A stretch of DNA of 64,000 nucleotides from Gordonia pseudamarae (GCF_025273675.1 NZ_CP045809.1:1364001-1428000); one strand, 5' to 3'; numbered from the stretch's first letter, positions 27,124-36,527 are shown. Numbers and translations: made by a program. The notes: generated by a model from the sequence alone, not told the origin.

Positions 27124-29214
27124 TCACAGCGCCACCGCGACATCGGAGGCGGCAATCGCGACCCCGCCCGACCGTTGTGAGCACAGGCGTGCCTGAACCG
27201 ACGAATCCTCGGTCGCCGAGACGACTCCGCCTGGGGCCAGGACGACGAACGTCTCGATGGAAACGCGGACCGCCCGATCCTGTGCGGCGACAGCGGGGGT
27301 GAAAGTGCTTTCCCACAGCGCCTCGACGAGTCCGGGTACGCCGTATCCCCGGAAAGTTCCCCCGGGGATCAGCAGTTTTCGCGGGAGCTTGACCACACGG
27401 ATGTTCAGGTTCGAGTCCCTCGCGTCGCCCGAGGTCGCCACCGCCGGTGCGGTGAACGTGATGCCGCCGGGCAGTTGCTCGAAACCCGCGTTGTTCATCA
27501 GCTCCGAGCTGTCGCACGAGGAGAAGGACGCCGGGCTGAACCATTCGCGGGCGGATTCGAATACCGGTGCGGGCGTGCCCGGTACGGGGACAACCGACAA
27601 TCGGTGTCCGGTTCCGGCGAGCGGAGCGTTCTCCAGCCGCTGGATGTCGACGCCCAGCGGTACCCGCCTCTGCGTCCATTTGAGTGTCCCGGAGGGGTAG
27701 AGCAGTGCCCGGTTCGCCGGCCGGGCGACATCGGTGCGCAGCCGCACTGCCCGGTCACCGCCGGAGGCCACGAGATTCTCCGGTTTCGGCAGTTCTCCGG
27801 CGATCGCGTCGATCACGCTGGGGATGGCCGTCACCGAATCGCCGTTGCGGGAGCCGAGAGTGAAAGTCGCGCTGCCACAGACACGAACGAGAAGAATCTT
27901 GACCGAGGCCCGGGCATGGATCACGAGCGGACCCGGCCCGGTGAGGCGACCGGACACGTCGACGCTCGCCAGACTCCTGCCGAAGACGCGGACCGCGAAA
28001 CCGGCCGCGAACTCGACATCAAAGGTGAACGGCTTGAACGTTATCAGGGTATCGAAGTCGAAGTAGCCGTCCGCGCTCAACGGCCCGAGCCGCATGCCCG
28101 CCTGGACATGGGCGCCGGCCTGGAGTGTGTTCGGGGTGAAAGCGGTGTACATCTCCAATCGGAGAAAGGCGCCGACCGGGGCTTCGAGCGCCGCGCCTAC
28201 GCGGGGCACGGCCGGCAGCGTGAGCGGACCAGGATCGAACCGCGGGTGAAATCCGCCGATGGTCAGGAGTACATACGGATCGGGGCCGTAGTACATGCGC
28301 AGCGCCATCCCTCCGGTGAGGCGGAAGATCTGTAACGCATGAGAATTGACGAGTTGCGCGTCCAGTGAGACCAGCTGTCGTTGCAGGTCGACCTCACCGA
28401 CGAAGTCCATTCTGAGAAACAGCAGCGCGGCGTTCTCGTTCGCGCCGATGAGCACCCGCAGACTGCCGATGATGATGATCTTGGCCGGCCCGGGCAGCTC
28501 GATCAGGATTCCGGCATCCGCCCGGATGATGGGCTTTATCCAGCTGAGTTGAAAGGTGGGGCCGACGATGACGCGCCCCTGTGCGCTCGGAAAAAAGTGA
28601 CTGAGATCGTCGAGGATGGTCGGCGCGTTCTTGACGGGGTCCTCGCAGAACAGTACGTTGCCGACCGCCCCGCCGGCGAGTCGCTCACGCATCAGATCGG
28701 TGTTCGCGGTCCGGTTGACGCCGATCAGTCCCCCCACCCCGGTCACTTCGAATCCGAAACCGATCTGAATGCCGGGGGCGAATCGGGCGCCGAGCACCGC
28801 CAGAAAACTCGGGATCCGGTCGACGCGGCCGATGATGAACAGTCCGGTGACCTCCACGGGCCCCAGGTCCGCGGCGATCGCGCCGAGCCACTCGTCGATC
28901 GGGGGCTCGTTCCGGTGCCGCAGGTATCCGCCTGCCGTCACGCCACCCAGGTCCAGACTCACCCGGGCGCCGGTCGGCGGGTGTGCCTGGACCTGCGGTA
29001 GCAGTCTGAGACGGCCGGATGAGAACTTTAGGGCAACAGTGGATTTCAGGACCATATGTTCGACGGTGACGGTTACGCCGGGTGGGCCGCCGGAGAAGTC
29101 GATCCCCATCTCGGCGCCGAGTTCGACGTCGAGGCGATTGTCGTGGCCCGTCCGGACATCGACGACGAGCACGATGTCGGTGCTCATGCCGGAGGAGTTC
29201 GTCGAATCAGTCAT
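27124..29214 (-). CDS. DUF6603-domain protein of the large-protein cluster
   Basis: This 696-aa protein matches my recollection of the DUF6603 family: GFGFEVTGVGGLIGVNRTANTDLMRERL, a FFPSAQGRVIVGPTFQLSW block, GIGGFHPRFDPGPLTLPAVPR-like TIGGFHPRFDPG, then YTAFTPNTLQAGAHVQAGMRLGPLSADGYFDFD. The long alternating hydrophobic pattern resembles an extended beta structure (outer-membrane or lipid-contacting beta sheets), but there is no signal peptide. ATG 29214 starts 26 bases after the preceding gene; ATG 29187 is an alternative. The C-terminal third (about 500-696) is a separate soluble region. The function is unknown in any organism as far as I know. Confidence 0.75.
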   Translation of the reverse strand: MTDSTNSSGMSTDIVLVVDVRTGHDNRLDVELGAEMGIDFSGGPPGVTVTVEHMVLKSTVALKFSSGRLRLLPQVQAHPPTGARVSLDLGGVTAGGYLRHRNEPPIDEWLGAIAADLGPVEVTGLFIIGRVDRIPSFLAVLGARFAPGIQIGFGFEVTGVGGLIGVNRTANTDLMRERLAGGAVGNVLFCEDPVKNAPTILDDLSHFFPSAQGRVIVGPTFQLSWIKPIIRADAGILIELPGPAKIIIIGSLRVLIGANENAALLFLRMDFVGEVDLQRQLVSLDAQLVNSHALQIFRLTGGMALRMYYGPDPYVLLTIGGFHPRFDPGPLTLPAVPRVGAALEAPVGAFLRLEMYTAFTPNTLQAGAHVQAGMRLGPLSADGYFDFDTLITFKPFTFDVEFAAGFAVRVFGRSLASVDVSGRLTGPGPLVIHARASVKILLVRVCGSATFTLGSRNGDSVTAIPSVIDAIAGELPKPENLVASGGDRAVRLRTDVARPANRALLYPSGTLKWTQRRVPLGVDIQRLENAPLAGTGHRLSVVPVPGTPAPVFESAREWFSPASFSSCDSSELMNNAGFEQLPGGITFTAPAVATSGDARDSNLNIRVVKLPRKLLIPGGTFRGYGVPGLVEALWESTFTPAVAAQDRAVRVSIETFVVLAPGGVVSATEDSSVQARLCSQRSGGVAIAASDVAVAL

Positions 29215-29240
29215 GGTGGCTCTCGCTTTCACGATCGTTC

Positions 29241-30092
29241 TCAGGTGCCACGGTGGTTGAGAACGAAAGAGGGTTCGCCCGATGCTGGCAATGTATATGC
29301 GGGACTGTATTGTTCGTCGATTGTCCTTATGTCGATCACGGTGCCCAGGATTCCGAGCATCGATCCGAAGTCGACGTGCGCGCGGACCCCGGCGTCGGCG
29401 GCCGTGTTCGGCGAGCCGAGGCCTGCCGTCAGCGAATAGCACTTCTCCGACGGGGCGGGGGTGCTGTTCAATGCGAGGGTGAGCCTGGCTCGTCCCGTGG
29501 TCACGGCAGCCGGGGAACGACCGAGATCCGGTAGGCCGTCGTAGAACAACCCGATATCGACGGAGACGTCGCCGTCCGGAGGTGTGGGCGGACTGCCGAA
29601 CTCGAACACCCACCCGCAGGTCCCGTCGGCCTTGAGTGTCAATCCGAACATGCTGTCCTGCTGCGGAATCGAGACATCCAGTGCCTGGGTGATGTCGAGC
29701 AGCAGCCCGCGCTTGAGGGTGGGGTCGCTCTCGTCGCCGACAATCGCCAGGCCCAGTGTGGCAGCGGGAGCAGGGCCTTCGGGGGTGTAGGTCAGCGTCA
29801 GCGTTCGCACCCAGCCCGGCGGCTTCCTGGCACCGACCCTCATGTGGTCGTGATCGAGTTCGGCGATGCGCACGAGGAGAAATACCAGCAGCGACCACCA
29901 ATCGGGATTGTCGGTGATCTGCTTCAGGCGTTCCTTCGCGGTGTCCGGGAGGTCCCGGACATCGTCGGTGAGCGTTCCGACCTGGTCGAAGAGATCCGTG
30001 AGCTGCCGGGAACCGTCGGCGCCCGCCTTCGTCGCGGCGTCCAGCAGCTGGGCGAATGCCGTCTGGAGATTGTCGGGGTTGATCGGTGGCAT
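29241..30092 (-). CDS. First gene of the large-protein cluster, 283 aa, unknown function
   Basis: An N-terminal helical segment (NLQTAFAQLLDAATKAGADG, QVGTLTDDVRDLPDTAKERLKQITDNPDWWSLLVFLLVRIAELD) precedes a beta-rich part (GWVRTLTLTYTPEG, LGLAIVGDESDPTLKRGLLLDITQ, GTCGWVFEFGSPP). I do not recognise a family. Because it directly precedes the DUF6603 gene (26 bases), it may supply a partner domain for it. ATG 30092 is chosen with GGAG 10 bases upstream; an in-frame ATG 33 bases earlier is possible. It is the promoter-proximal gene of the leftward block. Confidence 0.65.
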   Translation of the reverse strand: MPPINPDNLQTAFAQLLDAATKAGADGSRQLTDLFDQVGTLTDDVRDLPDTAKERLKQITDNPDWWSLLVFLLVRIAELDHDHMRVGARKPPGWVRTLTLTYTPEGPAPAATLGLAIVGDESDPTLKRGLLLDITQALDVSIPQQDSMFGLTLKADGTCGWVFEFGSPPTPPDGDVSVDIGLFYDGLPDLGRSPAAVTTGRARLTLALNSTPAPSEKCYSLTAGLGSPNTAADAGVRAHVDFGSMLGILGTVIDIRTIDEQYSPAYTLPASGEPSFVLNHRGT

Positions 30093-30281
30093 GACTTCAC
30101 ACTCCACCCGCCACCGGCCGGTCACGCGAGTAGAGAGCTACCTGTCTTCTCCTGCGGCGCTACCCGAACCGCCATCCGGTGACGGGGCTGGTCCGCGTAC
30201 GCGTGACGGCCGGTGACGACACGAGCGCGAGATCGGTGAGGTGGTGTGGGACCGGCCGCGCCCGTTCACTAGCGTGGAGGC

Positions 30282-31292
30282 ATGTCGTTTATCCGGACCA
30301 GCATCGCGAACGGAGTCGGCGAGATCATCCTCGACCGGCCCAAAGCCCTCAACGCACTCGATCAGAGCATGATCGACGAAATGTATCAGACCCTGCTCAC
30401 CTGGGGTGACGACGATGCGATCGAGACGGTACTGGTCACCTCGGCCCATCCACGGGCGTTCTGCGCCGGAGGCGACATCCGGGCCATCCGGCAACACGCG
30501 CTCGACGGCGAACCCCAGGCCATCGAGGCATACTTCACCGCGGAGTACCGGCTCGACCAGTTGGTCGCCGAATACCCCAAACCGTATGTGGCGCTGATCG
30601 ATGGCGCGGCGATGGGTGGGGGACTGGGCATCTCGGTGCATGGCGAGATCCGCGTCGTCACCGAGAACGCGTTGATCGCGATGCCCGAGACGGCGATCGG
30701 GTTCTTCCCGGACATCGGCGCCACCTACTTCCTGCCGCGCCTGCCCGACGGTGTGGGGCTGTGGCTCGGCCTGACCGGCGCCCGGTTGCGCGGCGCGGAC
30801 GCCGTGGCCGTCGGTCTGGCCACCCACCACGTGAAGGCTGACGATCTGCCCGCGCTCGCCGGCGACATCCGCGCCGGCGTCAGCTTGGGTGAGGCGCTGC
30901 GACCCCGCTCGGCGCACGTCGAGTCCGAGCTGCCGCTACGCCGGATCGCCGAATACTTCAGCGACTCGAACGTCACCGCGCTGGTCGGCGGATTACAGGG
31001 CGCCGCAGAAGATCCCGCCGACGAGTGGGCGCGGGAGATGCTCGACCTACTCGCCCACGCCTCCCCGACGAGCCTGTGGGTCACCGCCGCGCTGATCGAC
31101 GCGGGTAAGTCCTCTGACCTGGCCGAATGCCTGGACCGGGAACTGCGGGTAGGTGCTCGCGTCTGCGCCACCCCCGACTTCGTCGAAGGCGTCCGGGCGG
31201 TGCTCGTCGACAAAGATCGCAACCCGGCCTTCACCCCGTCTACGGTCGACGCCGTCGACCAGACCGAGATCCGTCGCCTCCTGGGCGAGTAG
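30282..31292 (+). CDS. Enoyl-CoA hydratase/isomerase-family protein, 3-hydroxyisobutyryl-CoA hydrolase type
   Basis: A 336-aa crotonase-fold protein. It carries FCAGGDIRAIRQ (oxyanion-hole residues), DGAAMGGGLGISVHGEIRVVTENALIAMPETAIGFFPDIGATYFLPRL, and the extra C-terminal region typical of HIBYL-CoA hydrolases (ECH_2; VRAVLVDKDRNPAFTP, in which KDRxPxW-type ends are characteristic). The PETAIGFFPDIGATYFL segment favours the valine-pathway 3-hydroxyisobutyryl-CoA hydrolase over a simple hydratase. ATG 30282 follows GGAGG. It stands alone, divergent from the large-protein cluster. Confidence 0.88.
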   Translation: MSFIRTSIANGVGEIILDRPKALNALDQSMIDEMYQTLLTWGDDDAIETVLVTSAHPRAFCAGGDIRAIRQHALDGEPQAIEAYFTAEYRLDQLVAEYPKPYVALIDGAAMGGGLGISVHGEIRVVTENALIAMPETAIGFFPDIGATYFLPRLPDGVGLWLGLTGARLRGADAVAVGLATHHVKADDLPALAGDIRAGVSLGEALRPRSAHVESELPLRRIAEYFSDSNVTALVGGLQGAAEDPADEWAREMLDLLAHASPTSLWVTAALIDAGKSSDLAECLDRELRVGARVCATPDFVEGVRAVLVDKDRNPAFTPSTVDAVDQTEIRRLLGE

Positions 31293-31554
31293 TCCGCTGC
31301 GGCGACCAAGCTCTGAACCGCTAACCAATCAGATAGCAGGACGCGCAGTGCCGATGCGGGTCGCCGACGTGGGATAGTCGATGACCGTACCGTACCCATC
31401 GTCTCGATTGCCGACGCGGGCACCCGGAACCCGGTGGCGGTCTTGCCGCCCAACTCGATCACAGTTCGGACATGCTACCCATTGGGGCGGAGGGCGTCGA
31501 GGTTGCTGTCAGTCCCGGAAAGCGGGTTCACCAGCAACCTCACATCAATCACAT

Positions 31555-33237
31555 TTAGTCGGCTGCGGCGACCAGCGGGTCGAGGGTCAGTTCGGGGTGT
31601 TCTTTCTCGACGTACTGCAGCCGCCACTTGTCGCTGAACAGGGCGAGTAGGGCACCGTCGGTGCGGGTGAACACCTCGACGCCGCGCTGCCGGTTCAGTT
31701 CGGCGGCGCTGCTCTCGTCGGTGCGTCGGGCCAGCGAGTAGCCGAGTGGCTCGATCACGGTGTCGACGTTGAACTCGGATTTGAGCCGAGCGGTGACCAC
31801 CTCGAACTGCATCGGTCCCACAGCGGCGAGCACCGGCGCCATGTCGCCGCGCAGGTCGTTGCGCAGCACCTGCACCACGCCTTCGCTGTCGAGCTGATCC
31901 ATACCCTTGCGGAATTGCTTGTACTTGTCGGCGGTGGTGGCCCGCAGCGACGAGAAGTGTTCCGGCGCGAACGACGGGATCGGCGGGAACTGTACCTTCG
32001 GGCCGGTGAACAGTGAATCACCGGGAGCCAGTGTCATCGCGTTGACCAGGCCCACCACGTCGCCCGGGTAGGCGCGGTCGACGGTGGACCGGTCGCGGCC
32101 GAACACCGCCTGCGCGTATTTGGTGGCAAACGGTTTGCCCGTCTGCGCGTGGGTGACCACCATGCCGCGTTCGAATTCGCCGGACACGATGCGCATGAAC
32201 GCGAGCCGGTCACGGTGGCTGGTGTCCATGCCCGCCTGCACCTTGAACACGACCGCGCTGAACGGGTCGGCCGGTTCGCGGACGTCGCCGTTCACCGATG
32301 CCCGCCCCGACGGTGCCGGGGCGAGTGCCACGAGCGCCTCCAGCAGCTGACGCACGCCGAAGTTGAGCATCGCCGAGGCGAAGATCATCGGCGAGGTCTG
32401 TCCGGCCAGGAACATCTCCTGGTCGTGGTCCTGGCCCATCTCCGAGAGCAGTTCGCTCTCCTCGAGTGCCGAACTCCACTCGTCGCCCTCGCGGACCGAC
32501 GCGGCATCCGGGTCCAGGATCTCCTCGGGCGCGATCTTCGCCCCGCCCGCGGTGCGGGTGAACGCGATGTATTCTCCGGTGCGCCGGTCCAGGAGTCCGC
32601 GGAAGTCGCCGGCGATACCGACGGGCAGGAACAGGGGAGTGGGGATCAGGCCGATCCGGTCGGTGATTTCATCGATCAGCTCGAGCGGACTCTGGCCGGG
32701 CCGGTCCCACTTGTTGATGACGGTGATCACCGGGATGCCGCGGTGGCGGCACACCTGGAACAGTTTCAGCGTCTGCGGTTCCAGACCCTTGGCGGCGTCG
32801 ATGAGCATCACCGCGGCGTCGACGGCGGTCAGCACCCGGTAGGTGTCCTCGGAGAAATCCGCGTGACCGGGCGTATCGACGAGGTTGATGACGAAAGTCG
32901 CGTCGGGGTCTGCGGGGGGAGCCGCGGGCGATCCCGAGGGACTGTAGTTGAACTGGAGCGCGGTGGAACTGACGGAGATGCCGCGGGCCTTCTCCATTTC
33001 CATCCAGTCCGACACGGTCGACTTGCGGCCGGCCTTGCCGTGAATGGCGCCGGCCTCGCTGATCATGCGTGCGTGCAGGGCCAGCGCCTCGGTCATCGTC
33101 GACTTACCGGCGTCGGGGTGGGAGATGATGGCGAAGGTCCGACGGCGGCGCACCTCGCCGGCCACCCGGGCGGATGCACCGCCCGATTGCCCTCCGCTGC
33201 CCGTCTGATCCTGAGTGCTTTGACCTTCGGTGCTCAC
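31555..33237 (-). CDS. prfC: Peptide chain release factor 3
   Basis: RF3 is the translational GTPase that removes RF1/RF2 from the ribosome after termination. The 560-aa protein has G1 SHPDAGKSTMTEALAL, switch region GRKSTVSDWMEMEKARGISVSS, G3 DTPGHADFSEDTYRVL, and G4 NKWDRPG, followed by RF3-specific domains 2-3 (RGDMAPVLAAVGPMQFEVV, then RLKSEFNVDTVIEPLGYSLARR). The N-terminal 25 residues are a Ser/Gly/Gln-rich tail longer than in E. coli RF3. It is not obviously in an operon; AlkB ends 83 bases upstream in the same direction. Confidence 0.96.
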   Translation of the reverse strand: MSTEGQSTQDQTGSGGQSGGASARVAGEVRRRRTFAIISHPDAGKSTMTEALALHARMISEAGAIHGKAGRKSTVSDWMEMEKARGISVSSTALQFNYSPSGSPAAPPADPDATFVINLVDTPGHADFSEDTYRVLTAVDAAVMLIDAAKGLEPQTLKLFQVCRHRGIPVITVINKWDRPGQSPLELIDEITDRIGLIPTPLFLPVGIAGDFRGLLDRRTGEYIAFTRTAGGAKIAPEEILDPDAASVREGDEWSSALEESELLSEMGQDHDQEMFLAGQTSPMIFASAMLNFGVRQLLEALVALAPAPSGRASVNGDVREPADPFSAVVFKVQAGMDTSHRDRLAFMRIVSGEFERGMVVTHAQTGKPFATKYAQAVFGRDRSTVDRAYPGDVVGLVNAMTLAPGDSLFTGPKVQFPPIPSFAPEHFSSLRATTADKYKQFRKGMDQLDSEGVVQVLRNDLRGDMAPVLAAVGPMQFEVVTARLKSEFNVDTVIEPLGYSLARRTDESSAAELNRQRGVEVFTRTDGALLALFSDKWRLQYVEKEHPELTLDPLVAAAD

Positions 33238-33319
33238 CCGACGAGGTTACTTGCCCGCTTGTGACCTGGCCAAATCTGTTGTGGAACCACATCTGCGCCG
33301 GGCAGTCGTGGGGCCGCGG

Positions 33320-34528
33320 CTACGCTGCGTCCTGCGCGGGACCGGCCTCGTCGTCGACGTGGCCACGGTTGAGCCGGGTCACGTCGCCGTCGTAGTAGGC
33401 GAGCAGGCGTTTGTCGATGACGCGGCGCCACAGCGGCGGGATCAGCGCGCACGCGCCCATCGACACATAACCACCGGGCAACTGCGGGGTGGAATCGCCG
33501 AACGACCGCAGGGTCTGATACCGCCGACCGGCATGCGCGTGGTGATCGCTATGCCGCTGGACGTGGTAGAGCAGCGCGTTGCTCATCACGAAGTCGCTGT
33601 TCCAGCTGTGATGCGGCGCGACCCGGACGTACCTGCCGTCGGGGCGCTTCTCGCGCAGCAACCCGTAGTGCTCGATGTAGTTGGCGATCTCCAGGAAGGA
33701 GAAACCGAACACGGCCTGGATGATCAGGTACGGCAGGATCGACCAGCCGAACACCGCGATGAGCACGATGTACAGCAACGCCGACATCAGCCACGCGTTC
33801 AGGACATTGTTGCGCAGGCTCCAGACACTTTTGCCCTGCCGCCTGAGCCGTTTGCTCTCGATCTGCCAGCCGAGCTTGAACGTGCCGGATACGGTGCGGG
33901 GCCAGAACCGCCAGAACGACTCGCCGAAGCGGGCGCTGGCGGGGTCGTCGGGGGTGGCGACCCGGGTGTGGTGGCCGTAGTTGTGCTCGACGTAGAAATG
34001 GCCGTACCAGGTTTGGGCGAGTGCGATCTTCGACAGCCACTGCTCGTGGCTGGTGCGCTTGTGGCCGAGTTCGTGGGCGACGTTGATCGCCAGGCCGCCG
34101 ACCACACCCACGGTGGTGGCCAGCGCGATGCGTTCGGGCACGCCCATCGGTGCGTACGCCCACAGGTAGCAGGCCAGGACCAGGCCCGCGTACTGCAACG
34201 GAATGTAGGGGAACAGGCACCACCGGTAGTAGCGCGAATTCTCCAGTTGCTTCATCACCTCGTCGGGCGGATTGGTCCGGTCGGGTCCGTAGAAACGGTC
34301 GAGGGACGGTATCAGGGCGATCACCAGCAGGCCCGCGGCCCAGAAGAGTCCCGGACCGAGCAGCGTGACCAGACCCCACGCGATGAACGGGGTCAGCGGA
34401 ACGATCAGCCCCGAGAGCCACAACCCCTTGTGCGGGTCGCGCCATTGCTGCCGGTGGTCGACATCCTGCTCGCGGGTGGCGCGGTTGCGTATCCGCATCG
34501 GACGGACGCGTGACTTATCAGCGCGCAT
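33320..34528 (-). CDS. alkB: Alkane 1-monooxygenase (AlkB)
   Basis: AlkB hydroxylates the terminal carbon of medium/long n-alkanes in the membrane, using a di-iron centre. The 402-aa protein has six-helix-type hydrophobic segments and the histidine boxes HELGHKRTSHE, EHNYGHHTRVATPDDPASAR and QRHSDHHAHAGRRYQTLR, plus the NYIEHYGLLR signature. ATG 34528 follows GGGAGGAC. Unlike typical Gordonia/Rhodococcus alkB operons, no rubredoxin or rubredoxin reductase gene follows (RF3 is next), and the protein has no C-terminal rubredoxin fusion. Electrons must come from elsewhere. Confidence 0.95.
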   Translation of the reverse strand: MRADKSRVRPMRIRNRATREQDVDHRQQWRDPHKGLWLSGLIVPLTPFIAWGLVTLLGPGLFWAAGLLVIALIPSLDRFYGPDRTNPPDEVMKQLENSRYYRWCLFPYIPLQYAGLVLACYLWAYAPMGVPERIALATTVGVVGGLAINVAHELGHKRTSHEQWLSKIALAQTWYGHFYVEHNYGHHTRVATPDDPASARFGESFWRFWPRTVSGTFKLGWQIESKRLRRQGKSVWSLRNNVLNAWLMSALLYIVLIAVFGWSILPYLIIQAVFGFSFLEIANYIEHYGLLREKRPDGRYVRVAPHHSWNSDFVMSNALLYHVQRHSDHHAHAGRRYQTLRSFGDSTPQLPGGYVSMGACALIPPLWRRVIDKRLLAYYDGDVTRLNRGHVDDEAGPAQDAA

Positions 34529-34711
34529 CCAGGTCCTCCCACGCCACAACACAATCTCGATACAAAGTGGAATCTCCCCCTGTCTACGTTCCATTCTGGC
34601 CGCTGACGGAACTGTGTCAAGGCGGCGTCCGGCCCGCTCCTCTGAACGGACGACAACGTAGTCGGGGATTGGGGGTGAGGTTGGCCGTGTCGAATCTGAC
34701 TGCCGGGCTTG

Positions 34712-34749
34712 TCCTGGGACTTTCGCCGAATCCTGGGATTTTCGCCGAG
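34712..34749. repeat. Tandem 19-bp direct repeat in the alkB upstream region
   Basis: TCCTGGGACTTTCGCCGAA (34712-34730) is followed directly by TCCTGGGATTTTCGCCGAG (34731-34749), 17 of 19 bases identical. It lies 184-221 bases upstream of alkB in the 311-bp gap that ends at the next leftward gene (34840). It could be an activator or repressor array for alkB. Otherwise the gap shows no gene. Confidence 0.7.
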
Positions 34750-34839
34750 ATGTAACCCGGAGAATCATTCAGGTGCAATTTGTATCACACCGTGAAGAAG
34801 TGTGTTGCAACTACGTCGCGGTATGCCGGTGAGGCCCGG

Positions 34840-35298
34840 TCACACGCCCAGAACGCCTTGTGTGTAGTCGCTGAACATGGTGCGGGCATCATTCATCCGG
34901 TTGCGGGGCGAGTAGAAACTCACCGCCGCCGACCGCGTATTCGGACACGTCACCTGAAGCCGATACCGGCCGGCGGGAAGGTAGTTCTGCGGCCAGGCGA
35001 AGTGCCCTCGGCCATTCACCCGGGCAACTCTGCGCACCTTGGTCGATGCCGGTGCGGCGACCCGGACCCGGCACTCGCGGTTGCCCTTGGTGTCCAGATA
35101 GGACCGCCAACCGGTCCACTCCTGCGGACCGTTGTACAGCGAGATCCGTAGGACCGGTGCGCTCGCGGCACGCGCCGGCGCGATGCCGGCGATGCCGACC
35201 GAGCAGACCGTCGCGGCGACCAGAGTGACGATCGCCACCGACCGTGCCGGGTTGCGGCGTCCGCCGCTGCTGTTGTGCCGGCAATGTCTCGAGTACAC
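34840..35298 (-). CDS. Small secreted protein of unknown function
   Basis: The protein is about 152 aa with a Sec signal peptide (SVAIVTLVAATVCSVGIAGIAPARA, cleavage likely after ARA-A). The mature domain of roughly 100 residues contains two cysteines (RECRVRV and QVTCPNT), which could form a disulfide, and a strand-rich pattern (VLRISLYNGPQEWTGWRSYL, YRLQVTCPN, AAVSFYSPR). GTG 35298 is chosen because GAGGAGGG lies 8-15 bases upstream; an in-frame ATG at 35343 is also open. Not a recognised family. Monocistronic, between alkB and fabH. Confidence 0.7.
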   Translation of the reverse strand: MYSRHCRHNSSGGRRNPARSVAIVTLVAATVCSVGIAGIAPARAASAPVLRISLYNGPQEWTGWRSYLDTKGNRECRVRVAAPASTKVRRVARVNGRGHFAWPQNYLPAGRYRLQVTCPNTRSAAVSFYSPRNRMNDARTMFSDYTQGVLGV

Positions 35299-35350
35299 GG
35301 CGTGGCCCTCCTCGGGAGACGAAACCTGACCGTATTCCAGCATGGACCCT

Positions 35351-36406
35351 TCAGGTGCCGGGGATCGAGCGATCGTCGAGACTGGTGACCTTCGGCGCGG
35401 GCGGCAATGTCACCACCTGCGCGGCATACGACAGGCCGGCGCCGAAGCCGAGCATCAGCGCGGTCTGGCCGCCCTTGGCCTTGCCGGTGGCGAGCATCTC
35501 CTCCATCGCCAGCGGGATCGACGCCGCCGAGGTGTTGCCGGTGAACTCGATGTCGCCTGCGACGGGGACGGTGTCGGGCAGGCCCAGGTTCTTCTTCATC
35601 AGATCATTGATGCGGGCGTTGGCCTGATGCGGAATGAATACCTCGATGTCCTCCGGGTGCATTCCGGCTAGGTCGAGGGCCCCCGAGAGCGCCTTGGGCA
35701 GGGTGATCGCGGCCCACCGGAAAACGCGTTGTCCTTCCATTGTGAGGAACATCCGCGGCTTGTCCTTGATCTCCGGGTTGATGAAGTCGGGAATGTTGAT
35801 GGTCTGTCCGATGGCCGAGGCGTTCTCGCCGTCGCTGCCCCACACGGTGGGGGAGATGCCGTTCTCCGCCGCGGGCCCGATGACCACGGCACCCGCACCG
35901 TCGCCGAACAGGAAGGCCGTCGAGCGCGAGGTGACATCCAGGCTCAGTGACATCGTTTCCGCGCCGATGAGCAGCACATTGGTGGCGCTGCCCGCGTTGA
36001 TCAGCGCACTCGCGACCGACACTCCGTAGCAGAAGCCGCCGCAACCGGACACGAGGTCGAAGGCGGGAACCCCGTTGATGCCGAGGTCGTAGGCGACCGA
36101 CGGGGCGCCGTGCGGGGTGATCGTGGGCCAGGTGCTTGTCGCCAGGATCACGCAATCGATCTTCGACCGGTCAATACCACTGTTGACGATGGCGCGTTCA
36201 CCGGCGCTGACCGACATCGTCCGGTTGGTCTCGTCGCCGCTGATCCAGCGCCGCGCGCGGATACCGCTGCGCTCGTAGATCCACTCGTCAGTCGAGTCGA
36301 GGGTCTGGCAGAGTTCGTCGTTGGTGATCAGACGCCGGGGGCGATACGCTCCCACGCCCAGCATCGCGACATTCTGCTGTCCTATTGTGGTTACGATCTG
36401 TGCCAC
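35351..36406 (-). CDS. 3-oxoacyl-ACP synthase III family protein (FabH/KAS III)
   Basis: A 351-aa thiolase-fold condensing enzyme with the KAS III triad: Cys in FDLVSGCGGFCYG, His in VFIPHQANARIND, and Asn in DIEFTGNTSAASIPLA. It also has the FGDGAGAVVIG and GFGAGLSYAAQVV motifs. It initiates chain elongation by condensing an acyl-CoA with malonyl-ACP; in mycolata FabH links FAS-I to FAS-II, though paralogues serve other pathways. I chose GTG 36406 because AGGAGGTAGTC immediately precedes it; the longer frame lacks one. No FAS-II genes are adjacent, so its pathway is not settled. Confidence 0.88.
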   Translation of the reverse strand: MAQIVTTIGQQNVAMLGVGAYRPRRLITNDELCQTLDSTDEWIYERSGIRARRWISGDETNRTMSVSAGERAIVNSGIDRSKIDCVILATSTWPTITPHGAPSVAYDLGINGVPAFDLVSGCGGFCYGVSVASALINAGSATNVLLIGAETMSLSLDVTSRSTAFLFGDGAGAVVIGPAAENGISPTVWGSDGENASAIGQTINIPDFINPEIKDKPRMFLTMEGQRVFRWAAITLPKALSGALDLAGMHPEDIEVFIPHQANARINDLMKKNLGLPDTVPVAGDIEFTGNTSAASIPLAMEEMLATGKAKGGQTALMLGFGAGLSYAAQVVTLPPAPKVTSLDDRSIPGT

Positions 36407-36527
36407 GACTACCTCCTGGCTGCTGTCCGCGTCGCTGCGGCTCGTCAATATAGGATTCTATGCCCGCAGAGCCCTGTCGCCGGTTCGTTCCGGGCCGAAG
36501 CACTTTCGTCTTCGGTCGTGGTGATTG

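Noticed and set aside
22000-30200. Phage-tail or contractile-injection identity of the large-protein block
   Set aside because: No sheath, tube, baseplate-spike, VgrG or AAA ATPase motif was seen; size alone is not enough.
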